Shown here piece after piece: positions 19,439 to 29,194 of a stretch of 64,000 nt of DNA (position 1 is its first letter; each line of letters begins with the position of its first letter). The translations under genes were made by a program, and so were the position numbers. Under the pieces are notes generated by a model, which searched no databases, was not told the DNA's origin, and worked only from the letters and a program-made list of their open reading frames with translations. This DNA comes from Clostridium sp. JN-9 (GTDB taxonomy: Bacteria > Bacillota > Clostridia > Clostridiales > Clostridiaceae): positions 2,108,001-2,172,000 of the forward strand of contig NZ_CP035280.1 in assembly GCF_004103695.1 (NCBI RefSeq). The letters run 5' to 3'.

Positions 19439-19618
19439 ATGAAAAAAAGTAAAAGTTCATTCATAAAATATTTTCTGTGGATTATTTTATCAATGTTAAT
19501 TACTAATTTTTTTGAAGATATATTTCAGATCTCTGGATATATAAATAGGACAATATTATTCGGAGTAATATACTTCATTCTTTATATTGTTTTATTTGTA
19601 ATATTTTCAGACATTTGA
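19439..19618 (+). CDS. Small two-TM membrane protein, possible immunity protein
   Basis: A 59-aa protein made of two hydrophobic helices (about residues 10-27 and 36-57) with a basic N-terminus (MKKSKSSFIKYFLW). The ATG at 19439 has GAGG nine bases upstream. It follows the broken secreted-protein gene by 41 bases and precedes a strong terminator, so the two were probably one operon. Small hydrophobic proteins after secreted-peptide genes are often immunity proteins. That is an inference from position; the sequence itself shows no family. Confidence 0.6.
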   Translation: MKKSKSSFIKYFLWIILSMLITNFFEDIFQISGYINRTILFGVIYFILYIVLFVIFSDI

Positions 19619-19621
19619 ACC

Positions 19622-19658
19622 ATCCCCCGCCTTTTTAAGAGGCGAGGGCTTTTTTTAT
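19622..19658 (+). terminator. Terminator after the small membrane protein
   Basis: The stem CCCCCGCCTTTT pairs with GAGGCGAGGG (loop TTAA) and is followed by CTTTTTTT. It closes the operon of the broken secreted-protein gene. Confidence 0.85.
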
Positions 19659-19762
19659 GGTTATCGTTTAATTGACAAAACAATACCCTAAGTATAGAAT
19701 GATATAAGTTTTTAACTATATGGAAAATAATAAATATTAAAATCAGGTTATAAGGAGACATT

Positions 19763-20947
19763 ATGGCAACATCATTTGAAGAAATAGGATTAAAAGAAAA
19801 TTTAATTAATGGTTTGAAAAAAGCCGGTATTACTGAAGCTACTGAAATTCAATTTAAATCTATACCTTTTGCACTGGAAAACAGGGATATAATTGGTGAA
19901 TCTGAAACAGGCAGCGGCAAGACATTGGCATATCTGCTGCCCATATTTGAAAAAATAGATTATTCAAAAAGGGAGATGCAGGCTATTATATTAGCCCCAA
20001 CCCATGAACTGGTTATGCAGATAGAAAATGAAATAAAAACCTTGGCTGAAAATTCAGAGCTTCCTGTAACTTCTTCTGCTATAATAGGCAATGTTAATAT
20101 AAAAAGGCAGATAGAAAAGCTTAGGGAAAAGCCCCATATAATTACGGGCTCGGCGGGAAGAATATTAGAATTAATAAAAATGAAAAAAATAAGTGCACAT
20201 ACAATTAAAACAATTGTAATTGATGAAGGAGATAAACTTCTTGATGAGGATAATCTGCCTCTTATAAAGAGCGTAATTAAAACTACCATGAGAGACAGAC
20301 AATTAATGGTTTTCTCAGCTACCATTAGTGAAAAAGCTATTAATACTGCTAAGGATTTAATGAAGGATCCATGCATTATTAAAATTCAGCGGGATACTAA
20401 AGTAAACAGCAATATTACACACTTATATATTAAAGCTGAACAGAGGGATAAAATTGAAGTTTTAAGAAAACTTATTGCTTCAATTAACCCTGAAAGGGCA
20501 ATTATTTTTATCAATAAAAGTGAAGAAATACAATTGACTACGGCAAAACTGCAATATCATCATTTAAAGGCTTCTGGAATTTATGGTAAAGCTTTAAAAG
20601 AGGAAAGAAAAAAAGCTCTTGAACAATTCAGAAGCGGAAAAATTAATTTACTTGTTGCCTCTGATTTAGCTGCAAGAGGCTTGGATATAAAAGAAGTAAC
20701 TCATATAATAAATCTGGATTTACCTGAGGATCCTAAGGAATATATTCATAGAACAGGAAGAACAGCACGATCAGGTAATACAGGAGCAGCTATTTCTATT
20801 GTTACTGAAAAGGAACTCACATTAATAAAAAAATATAAGCAGCTCTTTAATATTGAAATTGAAGAAAGAGAAATGTATAAAGGTGCATTAGTAAAACCCG
20901 GAAGCTTCAAAAGAGTTCATTCTGTTAAAAAAAGCAGGAATAAGTAA
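19763..20947 (+). CDS. DEAD-box-type RNA helicase
   Basis: ATP-dependent RNA helicase of 394 aa, the conserved core only. Motifs in order: Q motif (SFEEIGL, IQFKSIP), Walker A ETGSGKT, motif Ia APTHEL, GSAGR, Walker B VIDEGDKLL, FSATI and HRTGRTARSG. The DEAD box itself reads DEGD, a substitution at the third position, while the two acidic residues needed for catalysis remain. There is a short basic C-terminal tail (SVKKSRNK). ATG after AAGGAGACATT. It is transcribed alone and ends in a shared bidirectional terminator. It probably helps ribosome assembly or RNA turnover. Confidence 0.9.
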   Translation: MATSFEEIGLKENLINGLKKAGITEATEIQFKSIPFALENRDIIGESETGSGKTLAYLLPIFEKIDYSKREMQAIILAPTHELVMQIENEIKTLAENSELPVTSSAIIGNVNIKRQIEKLREKPHIITGSAGRILELIKMKKISAHTIKTIVIDEGDKLLDEDNLPLIKSVIKTTMRDRQLMVFSATISEKAINTAKDLMKDPCIIKIQRDTKVNSNITHLYIKAEQRDKIEVLRKLIASINPERAIIFINKSEEIQLTTAKLQYHHLKASGIYGKALKEERKKALEQFRSGKINLLVASDLAARGLDIKEVTHIINLDLPEDPKEYIHRTGRTARSGNTGAAISIVTEKELTLIKKYKQLFNIEIEEREMYKGALVKPGSFKRVHSVKKSRNK

Positions 20948-20967
20948 AATTTATTCCTGCTTTTTTC
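20926..20967. terminator. Bidirectional terminator between helicase and chemotaxis receptor genes
   Basis: AAAAAAGCAGGAATAA and TTATTCCTGCTTTTTT form a perfect inverted repeat with a short loop. The A and T runs on the outside serve both converging transcripts. The left arm includes the last helicase codons. Confidence 0.9.
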
Positions 20968-20986
20968 TTATGTATGTAAATCCACA

Positions 20987-22696
20987 CTAGATTTTAAATT
21001 TCTGAATCATTTCATTTAGCTGCATTGCAAGATTTGCCTGATTTTGAGCTGTTGCAGCAATTTGCTCAATTCCCTTAACAGCCTCGCCAAGCCCTGATTG
21101 AATATTGCTTGTGTGATCTGCAGATGTCTGAGCCACATTAGACATATTAACCACTGCATCACTAACCTGATTTACAGTTGCAGATAATTCTTCTGACATG
21201 GAAGCCAGATCCTCAGACATATTACTAACGAAATCTGCATCCTCATAAAACTTATCTCCAGTTTTCACAAAACCTTCAAACTGAGGGGTAATTTCACTGG
21301 ATATAAACTGTAAAACTCCATGGCTGTTTTCAGAAAGATTGTCAAATGCTAAGTGAACTTTTTCTATTATAGGCATTATACTTGTCACAGCTTCTGAAGA
21401 CTGCTCTGCAAGTTTTCTTACTTCTTCTGCAACAACAGAGAAGCCCTTCCCCTGCTCTCCAGCTCTTGCGGCCTCAATGGCAGCATTAAGAGCTAACAAA
21501 TTAGTCTGCTCTGAAATTGCTGAAATTGTATCAGCCATAATTTTTATCTGCTCAACGACTTTTCCCTGTTCAATGGCATTTAATATGTTTTCCTCTTTTT
21601 CTGAATATAATTCTTTGATTTTTAAAGCTTCTTCATTTCCATTATCCTTTACTTTAACAGATTTTTCTTTAATACTTTGAGCATTATTGCTTCCATCTGA
21701 TGCCTTTTGAGACATTTCATTTATGCTGGCATTCACTTCTTCTACTGAAGCAGTGACTTCCTCCGAGGTTGCACTTAATTCCTGAGAGCCTTCAGCAATT
21801 TTCTGTGTTGAACTGTCTATATTCTCCATTTTAGCTGTAAGCTCTTCTACTGTTGCAGAAAGCTCTTCTGAAGAAGCACTTAGGTTTTGGGAATTTTCAA
21901 TAATACGCTTTATCAATTCCTTAATATTTTGCTGTGCAGTATTTAATGCCCTGGCAGTTTCTCCAAATTCATCCTTTCTGGTTATATCAATAGATTCTTC
22001 TAAATTGTAATCTGATAACCTTTTTGACAGATCTCTGATCTTTTTTAATGGAGCATTAATATCTCTGGAAATGACAGATCCTAATAATATTGATATGAAA
22101 AATCCAATAATAGATAAAACCAGCATCTTATTCTTTGCATTATTAGAAATAAGATTATTATTTGTGTTTGCATTTTTTGCAGATTCAAGATTTAATTTTA
22201 TAAGGCTATTTAAAGATTTGGCAATATTGTCTTCATCTTTAGATATACTGGAATATTGTGCTGCAGCTTCATCCATTTTATCATTGTTTATTAGCTGAAT
22301 TAATTCACTTTTTTTGTTTTTATACTGTTGAACTTCACTCTTTAACTGAGTCCATGACTTTACTTCTTCTGATGTCATTTTAAACTTTTCATATTGCTGC
22401 ATATTTTTATCGTTATTAATTGTCAAAATATCTATATCACTTAATAATTTCTGCTTATCAGCATTTTTATCCTTCAGCAGAACAAGTGTATCAGCTTTAA
22501 TTTGTGCAAAGCCTTTACTGGTTTGTTCAACCAGATTTATTGATATTAAATTATTATTGTACATTTCATTTGAATTACTGCTTACCTTTTCTAAGTTAAC
22601 AGTGCCTATGTACCCCACAATTCCTACATTTACTGCCACAATAATAAAGGCAGTAAGTAATTTCGTCTTCACCTTAAAATTTTCTAAAAAATTCAT
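20987..22696 (-). CDS. Methyl-accepting chemotaxis protein
   Basis: Membrane receptor of 569 aa. TM1 is at about residues 13-31; a four-helix-bundle-like sensor region of about 150 residues follows, TM2 at about 188-208, a HAMP domain ([21 protein letters not shown]), then the long coiled signalling domain with the conserved hairpin tip [19 protein letters not shown]. It should signal to CheA through CheW; the ligand is unknown. ATG after AGGAGGAGG. It precedes a GGDEF-EAL gene transcribed in the same direction, 29 bases away from its stop, so the two may be co-transcribed (GGDEF-EAL first). Confidence 0.93.
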   Translation of the reverse strand: MNFLENFKVKTKLLTAFIIVAVNVGIVGYIGTVNLEKVSSNSNEMYNNNLISINLVEQTSKGFAQIKADTLVLLKDKNADKQKLLSDIDILTINNDKNMQQYEKFKMTSEEVKSWTQLKSEVQQYKNKKSELIQLINNDKMDEAAAQYSSISKDEDNIAKSLNSLIKLNLESAKNANTNNNLISNNAKNKMLVLSIIGFFISILLGSVISRDINAPLKKIRDLSKRLSDYNLEESIDITRKDEFGETARALNTAQQNIKELIKRIIENSQNLSASSEELSATVEELTAKMENIDSSTQKIAEGSQELSATSEEVTASVEEVNASINEMSQKASDGSNNAQSIKEKSVKVKDNGNEEALKIKELYSEKEENILNAIEQGKVVEQIKIMADTISAISEQTNLLALNAAIEAARAGEQGKGFSVVAEEVRKLAEQSSEAVTSIMPIIEKVHLAFDNLSENSHGVLQFISSEITPQFEGFVKTGDKFYEDADFVSNMSEDLASMSEELSATVNQVSDAVVNMSNVAQTSADHTSNIQSGLGEAVKGIEQIAATAQNQANLAMQLNEMIQKFKI

Positions 22697-22725
22697 TTGT
22701 ATCCTCCTCCTAATGTCTAAATAAT

Positions 22726-24066
22726 TTACAAGACAGATTTATTAAATTGCTTTAACATCTCCTCTGATTCCATGGGCCTTCCATATAAATATCCCTGAAT
22801 AATATCACACTTATTGTTCTTTAAAAATTCAAGCTGGTTTTGTTTTTCTACTCCTTCTGCAATTACACTTAAATTCATTTTATGAGTTACATTAATAATG
22901 CCTTCTGTTATTGCAGTTTCATAAGAATTCGAACAAACATTATCTATAAAACTCTTGTCAATTTTTATAATGTCAGCTGGAACAATTCTAAAATAATTCA
23001 GTGATGAATATCCAGTTCCAAAATCATCTATGGCAATTTTAATGCCGATTTTTTTAAGCCTTTTAATAATATTGATGTTATCTTTTATAGATTGCATCAA
23101 TGTGGTTTCTGTTATTTCAAAAATCAAATATTTTGGATCTAGTTTTGTGTCACAAAGCACCTTTTTAATCATTTCAATAAAATTAGTCTGGTTAAGCTGA
23201 ATGGCAGATATATTTATAGATATGTAAATAGGTGTATATCCTTTTTCCTGCCAAAGCTTATTTTGTTTACAGGCAGTTCTTATAATCCATTCCCCTAAAG
23301 ATACGATAAATCCAGTTTTCTCAGCTATTGGAACAAATTCAGAAGGTTTAATGAATCCTTTCTCAGGATGTTTCCATCTAATTAAAGCTTCCGTACCAAT
23401 AATCTGCTCTGATTTTAAATCAATAAGAGGCTGATAATGAAGAATAAACTGATTTTCATCATATGCCTTTCTCATTTCTATTTCCATGGTAACCTTTTTG
23501 AATATTTCATCATTCATTTCCTTATTAAAAAAGGAATAATTATCTTTTTTTACCTTTTTACATTTATACATAGCCATTTCCGCCTGTCTCAGCATTTGAT
23601 CATAATTAGAACAGCTGGAAGAATAATAGGAAATTCCAATACTGATTGTGGTATAAATTTTTCTTCCTTTTATTATAATTTTGTCGTTTATTTCATCAAT
23701 TAATTGTTCAGCCTTTTGCTTTAAGTCATCAATATTGGTATAACTGCTTTTTACAAGTGCAAATTTATCTCCTCCACATCTAAATAGCACTTCATTAGAG
23801 TTATTCAAATTAAAAATCCTTACACTTATTTCAATCAATAGCTTGTCCCCAAATTCAAAGCCAAAGGTATCGTTTAATTCTGAAAAATTATCTATGTCTA
23901 TAAAAAACAAGGCAACATTAAAACTATTATTAACTGCGCTTTTTATTTCTTCATGCAAAACATACGAAAAGGCCTCCCTGCTTGGCAATTTAGTCAAAGA
24001 ATCAATATTCCTGTAATATTTAATTATGCTCCTAAATATTGCATGTTTCTTAATAAGATATTTCAT
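22726..24066 (-). CDS. GGDEF-EAL protein, probable c-di-GMP phosphodiesterase
   Basis: Cytoplasmic 446-aa protein with a GGDEF domain (about residues 20-180) and an EAL domain (about 190-440). The cyclase signature is altered to GGDKF at 98-102, which should weaken or abolish synthesis. The phosphodiesterase residues look complete: TEALIRW (226-228 is EAL), [25 protein letters not shown] and KIDKSFI. It should therefore hydrolyse c-di-GMP, with the GGDEF part perhaps a GTP sensor. No sensor domain precedes it. ATG after AAGGGGGAAAAG. It is upstream of the chemotaxis receptor gene. Confidence 0.9.
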   Translation of the reverse strand: MKYLIKKHAIFRSIIKYYRNIDSLTKLPSREAFSYVLHEEIKSAVNNSFNVALFFIDIDNFSELNDTFGFEFGDKLLIEISVRIFNLNNSNEVLFRCGGDKFALVKSSYTNIDDLKQKAEQLIDEINDKIIIKGRKIYTTISIGISYYSSSCSNYDQMLRQAEMAMYKCKKVKKDNYSFFNKEMNDEIFKKVTMEIEMRKAYDENQFILHYQPLIDLKSEQIIGTEALIRWKHPEKGFIKPSEFVPIAEKTGFIVSLGEWIIRTACKQNKLWQEKGYTPIYISINISAIQLNQTNFIEMIKKVLCDTKLDPKYLIFEITETTLMQSIKDNINIIKRLKKIGIKIAIDDFGTGYSSLNYFRIVPADIIKIDKSFIDNVCSNSYETAITEGIINVTHKMNLSVIAEGVEKQNQLEFLKNNKCDIIQGYLYGRPMESEEMLKQFNKSVL

Positions 24067-24095
24067 AACAATTCTTTTCCCCCTTAATACATAAT

Positions 24096-24431
24096 TTAGA
24101 ATGGAATTATTATAGTTATACTGTCTTCAATATAATTTTCTTTTATAGATAAAAAAGTACAATTTACATTCAAAACTTCATTTATTTTTTCTAATAGTTC
24201 TCTTTTTAAAATTAACATTGCTCCTTTAAACACTTCTCTTAACTTTTCCTCATCTGCATTTTCATATAAAAGTTTATCCAGATTGGTAAAAACTCCTTTA
24301 ATATATATAGTAATATTGCTGTAATTAAGTCTTACATTTACATATTGAGGGCCTTTGCCTCTGTAGTACTTTACAAATTTAAAAGTTATCTTTTTTATTT
24401 CATCAGCAGCTTTTGCTTCACCTCTTCGCAT
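24096..24431 (-). CDS. DUF2294-family protein
   Basis: A 111-aa soluble protein. The segment FVKYYRGKGPQYVNVRL and the following ITIYIKGVFTNLDKLL match the DUF2294 pattern, a family of unknown biochemical role often linked to sodium or bicarbonate transport in annotations, which I do not rely on. I use the ATG at 24431 (GAGG six bases upstream) rather than a TTG at 24446. It lies 29 bases upstream of the GGDEF-EAL gene on the same strand, so DUF2294, GGDEF-EAL and receptor genes may form one unit. Confidence 0.75.
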   Translation of the reverse strand: MRRGEAKAADEIKKITFKFVKYYRGKGPQYVNVRLNYSNITIYIKGVFTNLDKLLYENADEEKLREVFKGAMLILKRELLEKINEVLNVNCTFLSIKENYIEDSITIIIPF

Positions 24432-24476
24432 ACTGTGCCTCGTCAATATCTCCCATTATTTCTTATTTTTTACATA

Positions 24477-24524
24477 AAATAAACCAGCACATAACAGTTT
24501 TTAAACTTACGCGCTGGTTTATTA
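24477..24524. terminator. Inverted repeat upstream of the DUF2294 gene
   Basis: AATAAACCAGCAC and GCGCTGGTTTATT pair around an AT-rich loop. Outer T-runs are short. It may be a weak terminator for leftward transcription from the ECF region or a structural repeat. Confidence 0.5.
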
Positions 24525-24800
24525 ATAGCTAAAATATTAATTTATATTTTTCTATATAATCTAACCAAGTAAAATCAAATCATTGACTATAAAATTTTTA
24601 ATATTTTATGCCTATCCAAAATACCTGTCAAAAGTTAGAATATTTCCCTTAGCTGGAGAATAATATGCTCGTAAATAGTATAATATTTTATTAAGAATTT
24701 TTCAAATATCCAAAGTATCAAACTTTAGAATTTTCGGGCATTATCACCAATATGGTCATTAAAGTGGCATTTTTCATATTTAAGCTTAATTTATGTAAAT
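24525..24800. other. Intergenic region without visible gene
   Basis: About 280 bases of AT-rich sequence between the inverted repeat and the ECF-gene terminator. No ORF with a ribosome site, RNA gene or recognised motif was seen on either strand. Confidence 0.5.
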
Positions 24801-24836
24801 AAAAGGCTTATTTAGTATTATCTAAATAAGCCTTTG
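24801..24836 (-). terminator. Terminator after the ECF S-component gene
   Basis: AAAGGCTTATTTAG and CTAAATAAGCCTTT form a perfect 14-bp stem with a six-base loop, 14 bases after the gene's stop. The minus-strand side continues into T residues. Confidence 0.85.
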
Positions 24837-24849
24837 TACAAATCTAAAT

Positions 24850-25416
24850 TTATTTATTATTTATCTTTAAATTTGATTTTGCTATAATTTTCCCCATTGG
24901 AACTGCCAGAACTATACCTACTAAAACTTCAACTATATTTGCAGGTACTTCCTTAAGAGAAACAATTAGTGCTTGTGTAAGTGTAGCATTTTCAGCTAAG
25001 ATATATCTTGTAATAACCGCTCCAAATATATAGTAAGCCGCAACCATCCAGATTCCCGCTATTATAAAAGCAAAAATATTATTTACTGTATTATCCCCGT
25101 TGTATTTGCCTCTATATGCAATAAGTCCTGCAATTAATGCCATTACACCTTTTATTATAAGTGTAAATGGAGCCCAAACCAGATACCCCCCTAAAATGTC
25201 TGCAAGAACCATACCTAAGGCTGATGATGCTACTGCTTTCCTTTTACCTAGTACAATTACTGCCAGAAAAATCATACTATCCCCAAGATGAGTATATCCA
25301 GTGTAAGTTGGTATCCTTATAGTCATAGTTACCAGGGTAGTCATTGCAGCCATCAATGCTACCTGAACCAAGGTCAGAGTTTTTGTATTAACAATTTGTA
25401 AGTTCTTCTTCTCCAT
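24850..25416 (-). CDS. ECF transporter S component (substrate unknown)
   Basis: Substrate-binding membrane protein of an energy-coupling-factor vitamin/cofactor importer (188 aa). Six helices are visible, with the S-component signature THLGDSMIFLAVIVLGKRKA and DILGGYLVWAPFTLIIKGVMA. An N-terminal stretch (VQVALMAAMTTLVTM) fits the helix that docks on EcfT by its Ala motif. No energising EcfAA'T genes are here, so it should use the shared module encoded elsewhere. The divergent gene at 25678 encodes ApbE, a flavin transferase, which hints at a flavin-related cargo but is not proof. ATG after GGGAGGGAAAT. Confidence 0.85.
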   Translation of the reverse strand: MEKKNLQIVNTKTLTLVQVALMAAMTTLVTMTIRIPTYTGYTHLGDSMIFLAVIVLGKRKAVASSALGMVLADILGGYLVWAPFTLIIKGVMALIAGLIAYRGKYNGDNTVNNIFAFIIAGIWMVAAYYIFGAVITRYILAENATLTQALIVSLKEVPANIVEVLVGIVLAVPMGKIIAKSNLKINNK

Positions 25417-25564
25417 ATATTTCCCTCCCGCCTATTTTAATGTTTAAATAAATTATATCTGAATTTTATCCTTATTCAAAATGTACCCATACAATATAAA
25501 ATTACAGTTTATCTTTAAACACTATTGTACTGATATCATATTAATATATAATAAAATTGTATAT

Positions 25565-25626
25565 AATTCGGGTGCTGCCTGGTACCATTCGATTTAATTC
25601 GGGTGCTGCCTGGTAGCATTCGACAT
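25565..25626. repeat. Two 31-bp tandem repeats of a GGTGCTGCCTGGTA unit
   Basis: AATTCGGGTGCTGCCTGGTA occurs at 25565 and again at 25596, each followed by CATTCGA. The period is 31 bases. The unit resembles the dispersed GGTGCC-TGGCACC-ATTCGAA motifs seen in many Firmicutes genomes. It is GC-rich relative to its surroundings and lies between the divergent ECF and ApbE genes. Confidence 0.85.
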
Positions 25627-25677
25627 ATATCGTATTAATATTGTATGATTTACAAAAATAAAGGGGGATTTCCGTAA

Positions 25678-26676
25678 ATGTTCAGCTTCAATTTCTTTAA
25701 TAAAAAAACAAAGCATGATAATAAAACTTTATTTAAAAAAGAATTTTACTGTCTAGGTACCATAAACCGTTTAACAGCATATGGTGAAAATTGTGAAAAT
25801 GCCGTTATGGAGGCAGAACAGCGCCTTGCAGAAATAGATGATAAAATGTCTGTATTTAAAGATTATAGTGAACTTTCCAGAATAAATAAAAGTGCTGGCA
25901 AAAACTATGAAAAGGTAAGTGAAGATACATATTTTGTAATTAAAAGTTCAATAGAATACTGCAATCTTCTAAAGGGAACCTTTGATCCTACCATAAAACC
26001 TGTTGTAAAGCTGTGGAATGTAGGAAAAGAAAACTTTAGGATCCCCAAACAAAGTGAGATTGATAATGCATTAAAATTAGTTAATTATAAAGATATACTA
26101 TTTGATGATGAGAACTGTTCCATTATGCTGAAAAATGAAAACCAAAATGTTGATGCAGGCGGTATAGCAAAAGGTTATGCAGCAGATGAGGTAAAGAGGA
26201 TTTTTAAAAGAAATGAAATTACAAGAGGCATTATAGATCTTGGGGGAAATATATTTGCCCTGGGTGGTAAGGATGATGAATCCCCATGGAGCATAGGACT
26301 TCAAGATCCATTCAGCAAAAGAGGAGATTACATTGGCATTATTCTTGTAAGAAATAAGTCTTTAGTTACTTCAGGTAATTATGAAAGATATACAATAGCC
26401 AACGGAAAAAAATATCATCATATAATTGATCCCAGAACAGGATATCCTTCAAAAAGCGGACTTATGAGTGCTACCATAGTTTCAAATCTTTCTATTGACG
26501 GCGATGGGTTTTCTACTGGCATTTTTATTTTAGGTCTTAAAGAGGGAATGGAATTAATTAATTCCACATATGGAATTGAGGGAATATTTATTACTGAAAA
26601 TAAGGAGATTTATGTTTCTTCTGGAATTAAGGACAAATTTATACTTACAAACCAAGAGTTTGTAAGTAAAGAATAA
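25678..26676 (+). CDS. apbE: ApbE-family FAD:protein FMN transferase
   Basis: Flavin transferase of 332 aa that attaches FMN covalently to a Thr/Ser of target proteins such as NqrC/RnfG subunits. The family signatures NVDAGGIAKGYAADEV, IDLGGNIFALG and HHIIDPRTGYPSKSGL are clear, and Asp/Thr positions for the magnesium site are present. A typical lipoprotein signal is absent; the protein begins MFSFNFFNKKTKHD and seems cytoplasmic or loosely attached. ATG after AAAGGGGGATTTC. It is transcribed alone and ends just before the MITE-like element. The gene symbol refers to the family. Confidence 0.9.
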   Translation: MFSFNFFNKKTKHDNKTLFKKEFYCLGTINRLTAYGENCENAVMEAEQRLAEIDDKMSVFKDYSELSRINKSAGKNYEKVSEDTYFVIKSSIEYCNLLKGTFDPTIKPVVKLWNVGKENFRIPKQSEIDNALKLVNYKDILFDDENCSIMLKNENQNVDAGGIAKGYAADEVKRIFKRNEITRGIIDLGGNIFALGGKDDESPWSIGLQDPFSKRGDYIGIILVRNKSLVTSGNYERYTIANGKKYHHIIDPRTGYPSKSGLMSATIVSNLSIDGDGFSTGIFILGLKEGMELINSTYGIEGIFITENKEIYVSSGIKDKFILTNQEFVSKE

Positions 26677-26687
26677 AGACTTAACCT

Positions 26688-27172
26688 AAAGATTAAAGAT
26701 TAAAGAACAAAGAACAAAGAATGTGGATTTTCTGCGGTAGCAGAAAATCTACTAATTTAATTAAGTTATGGGTAATCAATAGTTTTTTGTTTTTAAACTG
26801 ATATATGGGTTAATCATAGTTAATAAATTTTAAATAGCTATAGAAATTATTTCATGGAATGGAACGTCCATAGATTTGTGTAGAATTAAATCTATTTTTA
26901 TTTTGCATTCCAATTTGTTCTCTATCTTTTAATTTTTTGGTTAAGTTTTTAATCTTTAAATCTATTTTTGTTTCTAGTTTCTGCTAATATACGTTTTGTG
27001 GTGATTGGCAGGTCTATCGGCTTTGGATTTTTCAAATCCCTTTTAACCCCATATAGTCAACTGTAATTGAAATCATCTTTGGCTAATAAAACATATGATT
27101 CACTCAGTCAATTGAATTATATGTTTTTCTGTAAGAAAATCCTCCTTATTTGTTCTTTAATCTTTAATCTTT
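26688..27172. mobile_element. MITE-like element with perfect 24-bp inverted terminal repeats
   Basis: A 485-bp element without a coding gene. Its ends, 26688-26711 and 27149-27172, are perfect 24-bp inverted repeats built from AAAGATTAAAG units. A hairpin (GATTTTCTGC...GCAGAAAATC) follows the left end, as in the related copy at 16362. The right part (from about 26990) matches 17080-17245. The inserted right repeat supplies the stop codon of topB. No transposase is encoded, so it would need one acting in trans. Confidence 0.88.
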
Positions 27173-29022
27173 GTCCTTTGTTTTTCTCTGGTGTCGCATA
27201 TTATTACTGGTCTGCTTCTTTTAATCCTCATAACACCGGCATTTGTAAATTTGTAAATTTCTTTTAAGAATTCATCCTTATTATAATTGCCTTTTTCTAT
27301 ATCAAACAGCTTTTTCTCAAGGCGTCCTGTATAATCTGTATCCAGCAGCTCCTTAACAGGAAAACTTTCTATGAGCTTCACTCCAATATCTGTAATTAAA
27401 AGTGATTTACCTTTTAAAATCATATATCCTGCTGTTTTTAATTTTTTTATTGTTTCTGCTCTTGTTGCAGCAGTTCCTATGGAATATCCATATAAAATAG
27501 TTGCGTCTTCTTCATCATCCGATTTATTATTTTTTCCGCAGGTTTCCATAGCTTTTAGAAGACTTTTTTCTGTGTGATGTGCAGGAGGTTTACTCTTTTT
27601 AGTTATTACTTTTAGTTCAGAAACCTGTACTTCTTCATTGTCATTTACATCAGGTAATAGTTCATCCTTTTTATCTTCGTTATATAATTTAAGCCATCCT
27701 TTTGATTTCATTACCTTACCTTTTGTTATAAATAATCTCTCATATTTTTCGCCTTGTATACTAGTTATAATTTCTGTGTTTTCAAACTCTGCAGGCGTCA
27801 TAAATTGTGAAAGGAATCTATTCTTAATGGCATTGTAAACAATCCACTGATCATTATCCAAATCTTTAGGTACCACATAAGTAGGTATTATAGCACTATG
27901 GCTTTCAACCTTATCATTATTAAATACCTTTTTAGAATCATTAAAATTTATTTCATCTCTAAAGGTCATATCCTTTTTTAAAATTTCCAATACCTTTTTG
28001 GTTTTATCTTTCAGGCTTTCATCTAATGCAGTACTTTCAGTTCTTGGATATGTAATATATTTTTTTTCATATAAGTTTTGTGCTGTCTTTAACACCTTAT
28101 CTGCCGTCCATCCTGAAAACTTACTGGTGACAAATCCCTGAAGATTACTTAGGTTAAATAATGATGGTGGATATTCATTTTTGCTTTCAACCTTTTTACT
28201 CTTAACAATGCCACTTTTACCTTCAATGTCCTTTTTTAATCTTTCTACACTTTCTTTATTTCGAAACTTATCATTTTTACCATAAAAAAATTTGCCTTTA
28301 TAGATGCCTGCCTGGCCTTCAAAAATTGCAGTTAATTCATGAAAGGCCTCAGGTTTAAAATTCTTTATTTCCATTTCTCTGTCATAGATAATTTTAAGAG
28401 TAGGCATAAGGACTCTTCCAATGTTAAGCAGGTTCCCCCTGCCCTTTGTATACTTCATAGTAGCCACAGCCGTAAAATTTATTCCAATTACCCAGTCTGC
28501 CAGCTGACGGCTTACACCTGCATCCTGTAAATTCACCATTTCAGAATTCTTTTTCAAATTGCTAAGGCCTTTATTTACTTCCTCTGCAGTCCATTCATTA
28601 GTTAATATTCTGTATATTGGTTTTCTCACTTTTAAATATTGAAATATAAGAAGAGCAATAAGCTCACCTTCTCTATCATAATCCGTTGCAGTAATTATTT
28701 CAGAAATATCCTGCCTGTTTACTAAACTCTCAATTAACTTCAGCTGCTTTACGGCACCCTGGTCTGGTATCTTTCTGTTCTTACTGTCATTTTTTACTTT
28801 ATATTTAAATTCTTCCGGTATGTATGGAAAATTGTTAAAATCCCAAAGTGCCAGCTTTTCATCATAATCTTTGCAGTCATATAAAGTAAGTAAGTGACCA
28901 AAAGCCCAGGTAATAATATAATCACTACCTTCAATAAAACCATTTTTTCTAATTTTACATCCTAATGCTTCTGCTATATTTCCAGCTACAGAAGGTTTTT
29001 CTGCTAGTATTAATCTTTTCAT
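27157..29022 (-). CDS. topB: DNA topoisomerase III
   Basis: Type IA topoisomerase of 621 aa. TOPRIM motif at the N-terminus (LILAEKPSVAGNIAEALG and TATDYDREGELIALLI), then the active-site Tyr in YITYPRTESTALDE. It relaxes or decatenates DNA, needing single-stranded regions. C-terminal zinc motifs of bacterial TopA are absent, which fits TopB. The final residues (TKIKD) and the stop lie within the right terminal repeat of the MITE-like element, so the original C-terminus may have been longer or different. ATG after AAGGTG. Confidence 0.93.
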   Translation of the reverse strand: MKRLILAEKPSVAGNIAEALGCKIRKNGFIEGSDYIITWAFGHLLTLYDCKDYDEKLALWDFNNFPYIPEEFKYKVKNDSKNRKIPDQGAVKQLKLIESLVNRQDISEIITATDYDREGELIALLIFQYLKVRKPIYRILTNEWTAEEVNKGLSNLKKNSEMVNLQDAGVSRQLADWVIGINFTAVATMKYTKGRGNLLNIGRVLMPTLKIIYDREMEIKNFKPEAFHELTAIFEGQAGIYKGKFFYGKNDKFRNKESVERLKKDIEGKSGIVKSKKVESKNEYPPSLFNLSNLQGFVTSKFSGWTADKVLKTAQNLYEKKYITYPRTESTALDESLKDKTKKVLEILKKDMTFRDEINFNDSKKVFNNDKVESHSAIIPTYVVPKDLDNDQWIVYNAIKNRFLSQFMTPAEFENTEIITSIQGEKYERLFITKGKVMKSKGWLKLYNEDKKDELLPDVNDNEEVQVSELKVITKKSKPPAHHTEKSLLKAMETCGKNNKSDDEEDATILYGYSIGTAATRAETIKKLKTAGYMILKGKSLLITDIGVKLIESFPVKELLDTDYTGRLEKKLFDIEKGNYNKDEFLKEIYKFTNAGVMRIKRSRPVIICDTREKQRTKIKD

Positions 29023-29194
29023 TCAAACACCTTCGTAAATTTATTTAAGAGTGTACTTATTATTATATATTATATTGTTAAATCCTTTCAACAGTAATAT
29101 ACATATTGAACTTTACAAAGATATGTAACATAATAAATATACAGTATATACTTTGCAAAAATATACTACATAAATAAAGGAGGACCATTATACT

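Noticed and set aside
22726-24066. Diguanylate cyclase activity of the GGDEF-EAL protein
   Set aside because: The catalytic motif is GGDKF; the EAL residues are intact, so phosphodiesterase is more likely.
24525-24800. Search for a riboswitch or small RNA in the gap before the ECF gene
   Set aside because: No conserved riboswitch block, promoter plus terminator pair, or ORF was visible.
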